Below, piece by piece: positions 1 to 6,652 of a DNA stretch of 16,928 nt (positions are counted from its first letter, which is position 1; each line of letters begins with the position of its first letter). The DNA is from Kutzneria sp036403095 (GTDB lineage Bacteria; Actinomycetota; Actinomycetes; Mycobacteriales; Pseudonocardiaceae). The notes beneath the pieces are model-generated. The model was not told where the DNA came from and searched no databases. It saw only the letters and a program-made list of their open reading frames with translations. Both the position numbers and the translations under genes were made by a program. The stretch covers positions 1 through 16,928 of the forward strand of contig DASWRQ010000243.1 in NCBI GenBank assembly GCA_036403095.1, in the 5' to 3' direction.

Positions 1-422
1 TCCAGAAATACGTCCAGTCCAAGCAGTTCCGTGCACTCCTGGAGACGTTTGGCGTGGTCGCCGGGCGGCACCCGGAAGATGTGCCGCAGCAGCTCGAAGC
101 TCTCCCGCAGCGGCAGATCCCACCACAGCTGGCTGCGCTGCCCGAAGACGACGCCTATGCGCCGGGCCAGCTCCGCACGTTGTCGGGAAGGATCGAGCCC
201 ACAGACCCGTACCCGGCCGGTGGTCGGCACGAGGATGCCGGTGAGCATCTTGATCGTGGTGGACTTGCCGGCCCCGTTCGGCCCGATGTAGCCGACGGTC
301 TCGCCGGCGTCGACGGAGAACGACACGCCGCCGACGGCCACCACCTCCTGCCGGGTGCGGCGGAACCGACCGGCCTTGCGCGTCACGGTGAAGGTGCGGC
401 CGAGCTCGCTGACCTCGATCAT
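1..422 (-). CDS. ABC transporter ATP-binding protein, ABC-2 exporter type (partial, C-terminus beyond window)
   Basis: About 140 N-terminal residues are visible; the rest runs off the window start. The protein would power an ABC-2 type exporter at the inner face of the membrane. Walker A is GPNGAGKST at residues 47-55, and the Q-loop region reads VVFGQRSQLWWDLP (91-104). That FGQRxQLWWDLP stretch is, from memory, characteristic of the COG4586 group of uncharacterised exporter ATPases that travel with COG4587/COG3694 permeases. The signature motif and Walker B lie outside the window. The ATG is inside an ATGA overlap with the stop of the upstream permease, and GAGGAA about 8 nt upstream can serve as ribosome binding site, so translation is probably coupled. 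The substrate cannot be told from the sequence. The family is very likely right; a specific function is not claimed. Confidence 0.93.
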   Translation of the reverse strand, partial: MIEVSELGRTFTVTRKAGRFRRTRQEVVAVGGVSFSVDAGETVGYIGPNGAGKSTTIKMLTGILVPTTGRVRVCGLDPSRQRAELARRIGVVFGQRSQLWWDLPLRESFELLRHIFRVPPGDHAKRLQECTELLGLDVFL

Positions 423-1219
423 GATCCCGTTCCTCGGTAGTGGCGGACGGCGGTGCGCCAGATCAGCGCGGCGGCGGTGGCGGCGAGCCCGGCCACCGGG
501 GTGTCGAGCCAGCCCAGCCAGAGCGGCGCGCCCAGCGGGTCGGCGTGGTCGAGCAGGGTGAGCGCCGGGTAGTAGGCGACGAACGCCCCCGGCACGACGT
601 AGGCCAGCAGGGCCCGCAGCCACTCGTTGAACACGGTGATCGGATACGACGTTAGGTAGCTGCCGCCGTAGGTCACGCTGTTGGCCAGCTCCCGGGCGTC
701 GATGAACCAGAACGACACCGAGTTGGCCGCGACGAAGATCGAGCCGAAGATCGCCGCCCCGGCCAGCGGGGTCAGCACCAGCAGCAGCATCTTGGCCGGC
801 GTCCAGTGAATGTCCGCGGTGGACAGCACGTAGACCAGCGTGCCGAAAGCCGTGAGCGCACGACCGATGCGGCGCAGCTGGAAGTCGCTGGCGAACAGCT
901 GGAACAGTGTCCCGAGTGGACGGACCAGCACCACGTCGAAGGTGCCGGTGCGGATGTAGGCCGGCAGCCGTTCGATGCTGCCGACGGTCAGGTCGGCCAA
1001 CCCGAACGAGAGCCCGGAGAAGGCGTAGAACAGCAGCACGGAGTGGATGTCGAAGCCGCCGAGCGCCGCCACCCGGCTGAACACGACCGCGATCACCACC
1101 AGATCGGCGGCCTGGGCGATGCCCTGGGCGACGCAGTTCATGACGAACGAGCCCCGATAGGCCAGCTGGCCGCGGATCTGGGCCCGGGCCAGCCGGGCGT
1201 AGACGGATGCCTCAGCCAC
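419..1219 (-). CDS. ABC-2 type transporter permease (COG3694-like)
   Basis: This 266-residue polytopic membrane protein is the second permease of the exporter. It has a short basic N-terminus (ARLARAQIRGQLAYRGSF), then about six hydrophobic segments, and the permease-typical stretches RTGTFDVVLVRPL (about residues 91-103) and SFWFIDARELANS (about 169-181), which match the ABC2_membrane_6 type as I know it. The GTG start lies 8 nt inside the end of the upstream permease gene, and its stop overlaps the ATPase start by 4 nt, so the three genes form one tightly coupled operon. The chemical substrate is unknown. Other members of this group are annotated only as uncharacterised or daunorubicin-type exporters, and context here (divergent DUF1707/LiaF-like gene) does not settle it. 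Confidence 0.9.
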   Translation of the reverse strand: MAEASVYARLARAQIRGQLAYRGSFVMNCVAQGIAQAADLVVIAVVFSRVAALGGFDIHSVLLFYAFSGLSFGLADLTVGSIERLPAYIRTGTFDVVLVRPLGTLFQLFASDFQLRRIGRALTAFGTLVYVLSTADIHWTPAKMLLLVLTPLAGAAIFGSIFVAANSVSFWFIDARELANSVTYGGSYLTSYPITVFNEWLRALLAYVVPGAFVAYYPALTLLDHADPLGAPLWLGWLDTPVAGLAATAAALIWRTAVRHYRGTGS

Positions 1220-2012
1220 CCTGCACCACCACCTTGTGCATGGCCCGCTGGAGCACCAGCCGACCGGCCAGCACCAGCGCGGCGACCCAGGCCAGCTGCT
1301 GGGCGATCAGCGCCACCGGGTCTCCGACCTGCACGAACACGTTGATCGGGATCTGCAGCAGGGACGGGAACGGGGTGAGGTAGAGCGCGGTCTGCGCCCA
1401 GTGCGGGTAGAAGGTCAGCGGGATCTCCAGTCCGGCCAGGATGCCGGAGGTCACCCCGTAGAAGCTGCGCACGCCTCGGGAGTCGAGCAGCCAGAACGCG
1501 GTCAGGCCGAGCAGGAAGCGGATGTGGAAGCTGGCCAGCACGGCCAACACCGTGCTGAGCGCGAAGGCCGGCGCGACCCACGGGTCGTCCGGCCAGCGGA
1601 ACGGGAAGAACAGCGCCCCCAGCAGCAGCTGGGGGATGAAGCGGGCGATCGCGCTGTAGCCGGCCCGGCCGAGGTCGGTGGCCAGCAGCGCGGCCTGGAG
1701 GTTCCAGGGCCGGGACAGGTCGACGACGACGTCGCCGTTCCTGATCCGCTCGGAGAGCTGATCCTCGCTCCAGAAGTCGACGACCCCGAGCAGGCCCTGG
1801 CCGAGCCAGACGTAGGTAATGGTGGTGGTCAGGTCGTAGCCGCCGATCGAGGCTCCATCGCGCGCCAGAAAGACCCCCGACAGGATGCCGACCTTGATCA
1901 GTCCGAAGACGATGTTGGTCGCGGTCCCGGCGAGCACGGCTTGGCGGTAGGTGGAGTACCTGTGGAATCCGGCGAGCGTGATGCGGAGATAACAGCCGAT
2001 CGCAGCACACAC
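1212..2012 (-). CDS. ABC-2 type transporter permease (COG4587-like), first gene of exporter operon
   Basis: This 266-residue multi-spanning membrane protein is the partner of the next permease, which has the same length. Conserved-looking stretches are FHRYSTYRQAVLAG near the N-terminus, IRNGDVVVDLSRPWNLQ (the permease counterpart of RTGTFDVVLVRP) and AFWLLDSRGVRSFYG. The open frame continues far upstream, but that part lies antisense to the DUF1707 gene and is not believable. I chose GTG at 2012 because a TAGCGT hexamer ends 8 nt before it, fitting a leaderless transcript, and because the family normally starts just before the YLRIxLAGFxRYSTYRQA segment. A TTG at 2039 is the alternative. No clear Shine-Dalgarno sequence is seen. 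The operon reads permease, permease, ATPase. Confidence 0.88.
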   Translation of the reverse strand: MCAAIGCYLRITLAGFHRYSTYRQAVLAGTATNIVFGLIKVGILSGVFLARDGASIGGYDLTTTITYVWLGQGLLGVVDFWSEDQLSERIRNGDVVVDLSRPWNLQAALLATDLGRAGYSAIARFIPQLLLGALFFPFRWPDDPWVAPAFALSTVLAVLASFHIRFLLGLTAFWLLDSRGVRSFYGVTSGILAGLEIPLTFYPHWAQTALYLTPFPSLLQIPINVFVQVGDPVALIAQQLAWVAALVLAGRLVLQRAMHKVVVQGG

Positions 2013-2020
2013 GTCTGTCC

Positions 2021-2026
2021 ACGCTA
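2021..2026 (-). promoter_or_regulatory. Putative -10 element (TAGCGT) of leaderless ABC operon transcript
   Basis: On the minus strand TAGCGT lies 8 nt before the chosen GTG at 2012. A TANNNT hexamer at this distance puts the transcript start at or next to the start codon. No convincing -35 box is visible. Confidence 0.45.
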
Positions 2027-2046
2027 GGCCGGGTCGCAACTCATTT

Positions 2047-2065
2047 ATCCGGGGATTTCCCGGAT
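2047..2065. promoter_or_regulatory. Perfect inverted repeat between two divergent promoters (candidate operator)
   Basis: ATCCGGG (2047-2053) and CCCGGAT (2059-2065) form 7-bp perfect arms around GATTT. The repeat sits between the -10 elements proposed for the minus-strand exporter operon (2021-2026) and the plus-strand DUF1707 gene (2088-2093), where one bound regulator could affect both promoters. Operator function is inference from position and symmetry. In such GC-rich DNA a 7-bp repeat can arise by chance. Confidence 0.4.
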
Positions 2066-2087
2066 CCGGACCGGGGTCGGCCGCGCC

Positions 2088-2093
2088 TAGCAT
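2088..2093 (+). promoter_or_regulatory. Putative -10 element (TAGCAT) of leaderless DUF1707 gene
   Basis: TAGCAT is followed by exactly 7 nt and then the ATG at 2101; no Shine-Dalgarno is present. This fits a leaderless mRNA starting at the ATG. Confidence 0.5.
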
Positions 2094-2100
2094 CGGTGCC

Positions 2101-2715
2101 ATGGTGAACGGGGTGAGCAGCAGGGAACTCCGCGTCTCGGACGCGGAGCGGGAGCACGTGGTGGGGTTGCTGCAGAAGGCGATCGGGTTGGGCCTGCTGA
2201 CGCTCGAGGAGTTCACCGAGCGCACGGACGTGGCCCTGGCCTCGCGGACCCGCGCCGAGCTGAACGTGGTGTTGGCCGACCTGCCCGGCATGACGCATCC
2301 GGAGATGCGGGTCCGGAGTGGACAGTGGGGCGGCCGGCAGTACTCGGGGCCGCCGCTGCCCGGCGAGCCGATGGTGCTGTCCAGCGGCTGCGGGTCCAGC
2401 CTCAACCGCGACGGCTACTGGCAGGTGCCGCGCTCGATGGTGATCCGGTCCAAGTGGGGTTCCGGCGTGAACCTGGACTTCACCGAGGCCACGTTCGAGT
2501 ACGAGCGGCTGGACCTGCGCCTGGACGTCACCGGCGGCGCCGTCACGCTGCGGCTGCCCGAGGGCGCGAGCGTCAGCCTGAACGACCTGAGCACGCGGAT
2601 GGGCGCCTCGGTCACCGACCGGGTCGGGTACCAGGGCCGGCAGGGCACGCCGCTCATCGCCATCAGCGGCGACATGAGCATGTCCGCCCTGACGATCAAG
2701 GGCCCCCGACGGTAG
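2101..2715 (+). CDS. DUF1707 / LiaF-like domain protein
   Basis: The protein has 204 residues. Residues about 10-62 are a DUF1707 domain: LRVSDAERE at the start, then a helical stretch with LGLLTLEEFTER and LADLPG at the end. This short domain is common in Actinobacteria and has no proven biochemical role. The C-terminal half (about 110-204) is predicted beta-rich with alternating hydrophobic residues (LDLRLDVTGGAVTLRLPEG) and resembles the LiaF/DUF2154-type C-terminal domain linked to cell-envelope stress responses; that similarity is from memory of the family. No signal peptide or membrane segment is seen, so it is probably cytoplasmic or membrane-peripheral. The ATG was chosen because of the TAGCAT hexamer 7 nt upstream. 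It diverges from the ABC exporter and its 3' end overlaps the convergent small gene by 20 bp. Confidence 0.9.
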   Translation: MVNGVSSRELRVSDAEREHVVGLLQKAIGLGLLTLEEFTERTDVALASRTRAELNVVLADLPGMTHPEMRVRSGQWGGRQYSGPPLPGEPMVLSSGCGSSLNRDGYWQVPRSMVIRSKWGSGVNLDFTEATFEYERLDLRLDVTGGAVTLRLPEGASVSLNDLSTRMGASVTDRVGYQGRQGTPLIAISGDMSMSALTIKGPRR

Positions 2716-2905
2716 CCACCTCGACGCAGTCGGGGCAGTGCTCGCCGCCGGTCTCCCCGGCCGGCGGCCGCACCCACGAGCGGCAGACGGCGACGATCGC
2801 CTCGCCGCCCGAGTGTCGGATCGTGCGCGGTCGCCCGGCGACCGTCTCCGGCAGATGCATCACATGGCCCTGCACGACCGAGGGCCACCAGGTAGCGGCG
2901 GGCAT
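2696..2905 (-). CDS. Small hypothetical protein with HCPDC motif
   Basis: The 69-residue product is not recognised. It contains a Trp-rich start (TWWPSVVQG), a PRTIRHSGGE segment, a VCRSWVRP segment and a C-terminal HCPDCVE motif. The CxxC pair with the preceding Cys and His residues could bind a metal, but only the residues are seen and the function is inferred. Third codon positions are almost all G or C, which argues for a real gene rather than chance. It lies 51 nt downstream of the ArsR-type gene on the same strand, so the two may be cotranscribed. Its 3' end overlaps the convergent DUF1707 gene by 20 bp. The ATG at 2905 has no good Shine-Dalgarno. Confidence 0.62.
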   Translation of the reverse strand: MPAATWWPSVVQGHVMHLPETVAGRPRTIRHSGGEAIVAVCRSWVRPPAGETGGEHCPDCVEVATVGGP

Positions 2906-2956
2906 GCCGCAATCGTCGCGACCGGTTTTGTCGGTCCGGTTACGGCCAGCGAAACC

Positions 2957-3274
2957 TCAGCCGCGCGGCGCGGCCAACACGCCGTCGAGCAGGCCGGGGA
3001 ACAGCGCGTCGAGATCCTCGCGGCGCAGGGTGTTGACCTTGGACGTGCCGACCGGGCGCTGGTGGATGACGCCGGACTCGCGCAGCACCCGATAGTGGTG
3101 GGTCAGCGTCGACTTGCTGACCGGCAGGTCGAGCACGCCGCAGGGGATCTCGCCGTGGTCGGCGATGGCCCGCACGATGCGCAGCCGCACCGGGTCGGCC
3201 AGCGCCTGGAGCACCCCCTCGATCCGGATGTCCTCCCGGCCGGGGTGCTCCAGCGTGGTCGCGGCGCCGCTCAT
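2957..3274 (-). CDS. ArsR-family winged helix-turn-helix transcriptional regulator
   Basis: The product is a 105-residue DNA-binding protein. The ArsR-type winged helix is plain: LQALADPVRLRIVRAIADHGE (helices 1-2, residues about 22-42), VSKSTLTHHYRVLRESGVI (helix-turn-helix and recognition helix, 52-70) and the wing HQRPVGTSKVNTLRREDLDALFPGLL (71-96). There is one Cys (residue 45, IPCGVL) and no ELCVC-type metal site, so a classical arsenic or zinc sensor role is not supported. The SxSTLTHHxRVLRExG pattern is common in actinobacterial regulators of unknown ligand. The ATG is preceded by TACAAT plus 6 nt, which suggests leaderless expression from its own promoter even though it follows the membrane protein gene by 26 nt. 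Its targets are unknown; autoregulation or control of its neighbours is a guess. Confidence 0.93.
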   Translation of the reverse strand: MSGAATTLEHPGREDIRIEGVLQALADPVRLRIVRAIADHGEIPCGVLDLPVSKSTLTHHYRVLRESGVIHQRPVGTSKVNTLRREDLDALFPGLLDGVLAAPRG

Positions 3275-3280
3275 GCCTCC

Positions 3281-3286
3281 ATTGTA
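3281..3286 (-). promoter_or_regulatory. Putative -10 element (TACAAT) of the ArsR-type gene
   Basis: On the minus strand TACAAT lies 6 nt before the ATG at 3274. It is one mismatch from TATAAT, the best -10 match in the window. GGAGG is also present but only 1 nt from the ATG, too close to act normally, which favours a leaderless transcript. Confidence 0.6.
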
Positions 3287-3300
3287 CGAAGTCGGGCCGG

Positions 3301-4134
3301 TCAGCGGCCGGCGACGACGGCCGGCATGTGCTGCAGGGTGAGCAGGTCGAACGGGACCCAGGTGGCCACGCCGGTGCGCTGCAGCGAGGCCATCGACAGC
3401 CACACCCCGAGCACGGTCAGCACCGGCAGCAGCATGCCCAGCTCGACCCTGCCGCCGGTGCGCATCCGCATCGGCTTGGGCAGCGCCACCGGGTACCAGG
3501 TCTTGCCGGAGAACGGGATGGGCCAGAAGATCGGACAGCCCTGCTCGGTGATGGCGTCGCCGACGCAGTGCGCCAGGCAGCCGGCGGCGACCGCGACGGC
3601 GCACCACATGGCCTGCTCGGGCGGCCCGACGTCGATCCAGTGCCAGCACAGCACCGTGAGCCCGAGGGACAGCACGGTCACGCCGAGCACATGGCCCTTC
3701 GGCGTCCACTCGTGCAGCAGTCCCCGCACCGCCAGGGCACAGAACAGGAACAGCAGCGGCAGCAGCGCGATCTTGTGGGCCCACTGCACCACGCCGTACG
3801 TGCCGAGCCCGGCCAGGGCCGCGAACACCAGGGTGTGGGTGACGCCGCGGTGGCCGCCGTGCCGATTTGCGTCGCTGCGTAAGCGAGTGGTGCGGTAGAC
3901 CACGTGGCTGACCCAGTGCACGCCCTTGGACAGCACCCAGGTGACCTTGCCGAACGTGTTGGCGACCGTGGCCTCGGGATGGTCGAGGTCGGGCAGCAGC
4001 GCGGCGCCGCTGCACAGCGTGGCCCCCACGACCCAGGTCTGCGGGGTCATCGGCAGGTGGTTGGCGATGGCCACGATGGACACGCCGCCCCAGGCCATCA
4101 GGCCGCTCATCGCGTGCGTGGGTCCGGTCGACAC
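3301..4134 (-). CDS. DUF457/YdjM-type membrane-bound metal-dependent hydrolase
   Basis: The polytopic membrane protein is 277 residues from the GTG at 4134. The family signature residues are present: GPTHAMSG near the N-terminus, LLPDLDHP, HRGVTHT and, towards the C-terminus, HCVGDAITEQGCPIFWP, which together give the His/Asp cluster expected of the LexA-regulated/YdjM-like DUF457 family. Hydrophobic helices fill the rest. Related proteins are annotated as membrane-bound metal-dependent hydrolases, but a substrate is not established. Start choice: GTG 4134 has AGGGGGG 4 nt upstream and gives the usual family N-terminus. ATG 4152 is in frame 18 nt upstream and possible. A TACCCT hexamer at 4174-4179 (minus) is the likely -10, giving a leader of about 33 nt to the GTG. 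The ArsR gene follows 26 nt downstream. Confidence 0.88.
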   Translation of the reverse strand: MSTGPTHAMSGLMAWGGVSIVAIANHLPMTPQTWVVGATLCSGAALLPDLDHPEATVANTFGKVTWVLSKGVHWVSHVVYRTTRLRSDANRHGGHRGVTHTLVFAALAGLGTYGVVQWAHKIALLPLLFLFCALAVRGLLHEWTPKGHVLGVTVLSLGLTVLCWHWIDVGPPEQAMWCAVAVAAGCLAHCVGDAITEQGCPIFWPIPFSGKTWYPVALPKPMRMRTGGRVELGMLLPVLTVLGVWLSMASLQRTGVATWVPFDLLTLQHMPAVVAGR

Positions 4135-4216
4135 AGCGCCCCCCTGCTTCATGATCAGTTGTGCCGGCCAGGCAGGGTAACCGTTGATCGGCGCGTGAGT
4201 GGCAAGACATGCCGCG

Positions 4217-4310
4217 AGGTCGCGCCGGTCTCTGGACCGCAGGCTCAGCTCGATCGAGTCTTTCCATCGATCGAGCTGAGACAAGGGAAGAGACCGGTCA
4301 CGAGCGACCT
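4217..4310. other. Three-tier inverted repeat, potential structured RNA or regulatory element
   Basis: Three nested perfect inverted repeats share one centre. The inner tier is CTCAGCTCGATCGA (4244-4257) with TCGATCGAGCTGAG (4267-4280), a 14-bp stem with a 9-nt loop. The middle tier is CCGGTCTCT (4225-4233) with AGAGACCGG (4289-4297), 9 bp. The outer tier is AGGTCGC (4217-4223) with GCGACCT (4304-4310), 7 bp. Internal loops are 10 and 8 nt between inner and middle tiers, and 1 and 6 nt between middle and outer tiers. The element lies between the divergent DUF457 gene and icd. On the minus strand it would fall in a longer DUF457 leader; on the plus strand it lies upstream of the proposed icd promoter, so it could also be an independent small RNA. 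I do not recognise a known RNA family. There is no U-tract, so a simple terminator is unlikely. Confidence 0.6.
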
Positions 4311-4385
4311 TGCCCCGCGCGGAACGCGCGGCGACGGCACTGTCCGTGGGCTGTGCCACGCCCGGAGGACGATCACCCACGGTTA

Positions 4386-4403
4386 GCAGTACACTTGTAC
4401 TGC
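4386..4403 (+). promoter_or_regulatory. Palindrome overlapping probable icd -10 element (candidate operator)
   Basis: GCAGTAC (4386-4392) and GTACTGC (4397-4403) are perfect 7-bp arms around ACTT. The hexamer TACACT (4390-4395) inside it is a plausible -10, with transcription starting near 4402 and a leader of about 32 nt before icd. A protein bound to the palindrome would block that promoter. No -35 box is convincing, and no cognate regulator is identified. Confidence 0.5.
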
Positions 4404-4433
4404 TTGCATTGTCGCGAGAGGAGAGCCCGGCGC

Positions 4434-5657
4434 ATGGGCAAGATCAAGGTCGAAGGCACCGTCGTCGAGCTCGACGGCGACGAGATGACCCGCATCATCT
4501 GGCAGTTCATCAAGGACAAGCTGATCCACCCGTACCTGGACGTCAACCTGGACTACTACGACCTGGGCATCGAGCACCGGGACGCGACCGACGACCAGGT
4601 CACCATCGACTCGGCCAACGCCATCAAGAAGCACGGCGTCGGTGTGAAGTGCGCCACCATCACGCCGGACGAGGCGCGGGTCGAGGAGTTCGGCCTGAAG
4701 AAGATGTGGCTCTCGCCCAACGGCACGATCCGCAACATCCTCGGCGGCGTCATCTTCCGCGAGCCGATCGTCATCTCCAACGTGCCACGGCTGGTGCCGG
4801 GCTGGACCAAGCCGATCATCATCGGCCGGCACGCCCACGGCGACCAGTACAAGGCCACCAACTTCAAGGTGGCCGGCGCCGGCGAGCTGACCATGACCTT
4901 CACCCCGGCCGACGGCTCGGAGCCGATCCAGCACGTCGTGGCCAACTACGGCCCCGACGGCGGCGTCGCCATGGGCATGTACAACTTCCGCAAGTCCATC
5001 GAGGACTTCGCGCGCGCCTCGCTGTCCTATGGCCTGCAGCGCGAGTACCCGGTCTACATGTCGACCAAGAACACCATCCTCAAGGCCTATGACGGCATGT
5101 TCAAGGACGTGTTCCAGGAGATCTTCGAGGCCGAGTTCAAGGCGGACTTCGACGCCAAGGGCCTGACCTACGAGCACCGCCTGATCGACGACATGGTCGC
5201 CGCCGCCATGAAGTGGGAGGGCGGCTACGTCTGGGCCTGCAAGAACTACGACGGCGACGTCCAGTCCGACACCGTGGCGCAGGGCTTCGGCTCGCTGGGC
5301 CTGATGACCTCCGTGCTGATGACGCCGGACGGCCGCACGGTCGAGGCCGAGGCCGCGCACGGCACCGTGACCCGGCACTACCGCCAGCACCAGCAGGGCA
5401 AGCCCACCTCCACCAACCCGATCGCCTCGATCTTCGCGTGGACCCGTGGCCTGCAGCACCGCGGCAAGCTGGACGGCACCCCGGCCGTCACCCAGTTCGC
5501 CCAGGCGCTGGAGGAGGTCGTGATCTCCTCGGTCGAGGCCGGCGCGATGACCAAGGACCTGGCCCTGCTGATCAGCAAGGACCAGGCGTGGCAGACCACC
5601 GAGGACTTCCTGAACACCCTCGACGAGAACCTGCAGAAGCGGATGGCGTCCGCCTGA
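4434..5657 (+). CDS. icd: NADP-dependent isocitrate dehydrogenase, homodimeric (eukaryote-like) type
   Basis: The enzyme has 407 residues and oxidatively decarboxylates isocitrate to 2-oxoglutarate with NADP+ in the TCA cycle, in the cytoplasm. The sequence is close to the homodimeric subfamily II enzymes: the start MGKIKVEGTVVELDGDEMTR, the isocitrate loop LSPNGTIRNILGG with the following IFREPI, the segment YMSTKNTILKAYDG, the IDDMVA acidic metal-binding region, and AEAAHGTVTRHYRQHQQG followed by TSTNPIASIFAWTRGL near the cofactor site. Length is usual for the family (about 400-410). The ATG has a strong ribosome binding site, GAGAGGAGAG, about 8 nt upstream. The open frame continues upstream but that part has no family similarity. 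The gene is monocistronic, bounded by the palindromic promoter region upstream and an intrinsic terminator 13 nt downstream. Confidence 0.98.
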   Translation: MGKIKVEGTVVELDGDEMTRIIWQFIKDKLIHPYLDVNLDYYDLGIEHRDATDDQVTIDSANAIKKHGVGVKCATITPDEARVEEFGLKKMWLSPNGTIRNILGGVIFREPIVISNVPRLVPGWTKPIIIGRHAHGDQYKATNFKVAGAGELTMTFTPADGSEPIQHVVANYGPDGGVAMGMYNFRKSIEDFARASLSYGLQREYPVYMSTKNTILKAYDGMFKDVFQEIFEAEFKADFDAKGLTYEHRLIDDMVAAAMKWEGGYVWACKNYDGDVQSDTVAQGFGSLGLMTSVLMTPDGRTVEAEAAHGTVTRHYRQHQQGKPTSTNPIASIFAWTRGLQHRGKLDGTPAVTQFAQALEEVVISSVEAGAMTKDLALLISKDQAWQTTEDFLNTLDENLQKRMASA

Positions 5658-5670
5658 CGCACAGCGTGAC

Positions 5671-5704
5671 CAAAAGGGCCCCGTCGGGTGACGGGGCCCT
5701 TTTG
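5671..5704 (+). terminator. Intrinsic terminator of icd
   Basis: A 15-bp perfect stem (5671-5685 with 5690-5704, starting CAAAAGGGCCCC) closes a GGGT loop. The A-run on one side and T-run on the other make it work in either direction. It follows the icd stop by 13 nt. Confidence 0.93.
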
Positions 5705-5720
5705 TCCGCCGGTCACGGTT

Positions 5721-5726
5721 TACCTT
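5721..5726 (+). promoter_or_regulatory. Putative -10 element (TACCTT) of leaderless SGNH hydrolase gene
   Basis: TACCTT is followed by 7 nt and the ATG at 5734. There is no Shine-Dalgarno. The hexamer starts only 17 nt after the icd terminator, so terminator and next promoter are packed together. Confidence 0.55.
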
Positions 5727-5733
5727 CCGGCAC

Positions 5734-6504
5734 ATGGGGAAGAAGCTCCTGCTCGCGGCTCTGACCGCGATGCTCGGTCTCACTCTCGCCGGCACCGCCG
5801 CCGCGGCGGCTCAACCCGGCTACGTCGCCCTCGGCGACTCCTACGCCTCCGGCGTGGGAACTCGGGCCTATATCGACGACGCCTGCAAGCGCTCCTCGTA
5901 CGCCTACGCCGAGCTGCTGGCCGGTCGGCTCGGGCTGGCGCTGGACTTCCAGGCGTGCAGCGGGGCCAAGACCGGCGACGTGCTGAGCAAGCAGATCGGC
6001 GCGCTGTCCACCTCGACCAGGTTCGTCACGCTTGCCGTCGGCGGCAACGACATCGGCTTCTCGGGCGTGATCGAGAAGTGCGCGCTGCCGTTCTACAACT
6101 GCACCAGCGACATCAACAAGGCACTCGCGTTGATCACGAGCACCCTCAACGGGTCGCTGGACAACCTCTACACCCAGATCCGCAATCGGGCACCCAACGC
6201 CAAGGTCGTGGTGGTCGGCTATCCGCGCCTGTTCAACGGCGAGGAGTGCAACCTGCTGGCCCGGATCAGCTCGACCGAGCAGGGGCAGCTCAACGCCGGC
6301 GCGGACCAGCTCGACAACGCCATCAAGGCGCGGGCCGCCGCGCACGGCTTCACGTTCGAGGACGTGCGGTCGGCGTTCACCGGGCACGCCGTGTGCGACA
6401 ACGTGGAGTGGCTCAACGGCCTGTCCAACCCCACCACCGAGTCCTACCACCCCAACCGCGACGGCCACGTGGCGTTCGCGAACCTGCTCCAGCCCCTGCT
6501 GTGA
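5734..6504 (+). CDS. Secreted SGNH/GDSL-family esterase or lipase
   Basis: The 256-residue product has a Sec signal peptide (MGKKLLLAALTAMLGLTLAG, cleavage near the AAAAA at 22-26). The SGNH blocks follow in order: GDSYASG with catalytic Ser36, GGND at 103-106 (Asn105 for the oxyanion hole), and YHPNRDGH at 238-245 with catalytic His239. Six Cys in the mature part (51, 75, 116, 123, 172, 221) suggest three disulfides, as in the extracellular esterases and lipases of Streptomyces. It would hydrolyse ester bonds in lipids or acylated polymers outside the cell; the actual substrate is unknown. It stands alone after the icd terminator, with a leaderless-type promoter. The annotation is secure at family level only. 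Confidence 0.95.
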   Translation: MGKKLLLAALTAMLGLTLAGTAAAAAQPGYVALGDSYASGVGTRAYIDDACKRSSYAYAELLAGRLGLALDFQACSGAKTGDVLSKQIGALSTSTRFVTLAVGGNDIGFSGVIEKCALPFYNCTSDINKALALITSTLNGSLDNLYTQIRNRAPNAKVVVVGYPRLFNGEECNLLARISSTEQGQLNAGADQLDNAIKARAAAHGFTFEDVRSAFTGHAVCDNVEWLNGLSNPTTESYHPNRDGHVAFANLLQPLL

Positions 6505-6652
6505 CGGCTGGTGACGGCCTAGCCCGGTAGGGAGCCCCGGCCGGGTGGATTCCGGACCGGGTGGTTCTGCCGCATCCCGTCCTCCGGTATTGCTGAGATG
6601 TCTCGGCCAAAAAAGGAATCGGCCGGCTTCACAGCGGTGAAAGGAGGGCGGG

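Noticed and set aside
2013..2405. Upstream extension of the first ABC permease to 2405
   Set aside because: The extra residues lie antisense to the DUF1707 gene, have no family similarity and would cover both proposed divergent promoters.
4209..4433. Upstream extension of isocitrate dehydrogenase
   Set aside because: The frame is open by chance. The ATG at 4434 has a strong ribosome binding site and the exact family N-terminus, and the extension would translate the inverted repeat element.
6501..6570. Short direct repeats (GTGACGGC twice, CCGGGTGG twice) after the SGNH gene
   Set aside because: They are 8-9 bp long in GC-rich DNA, overlap the stop codon in one case, and form no convincing stem or promoter.
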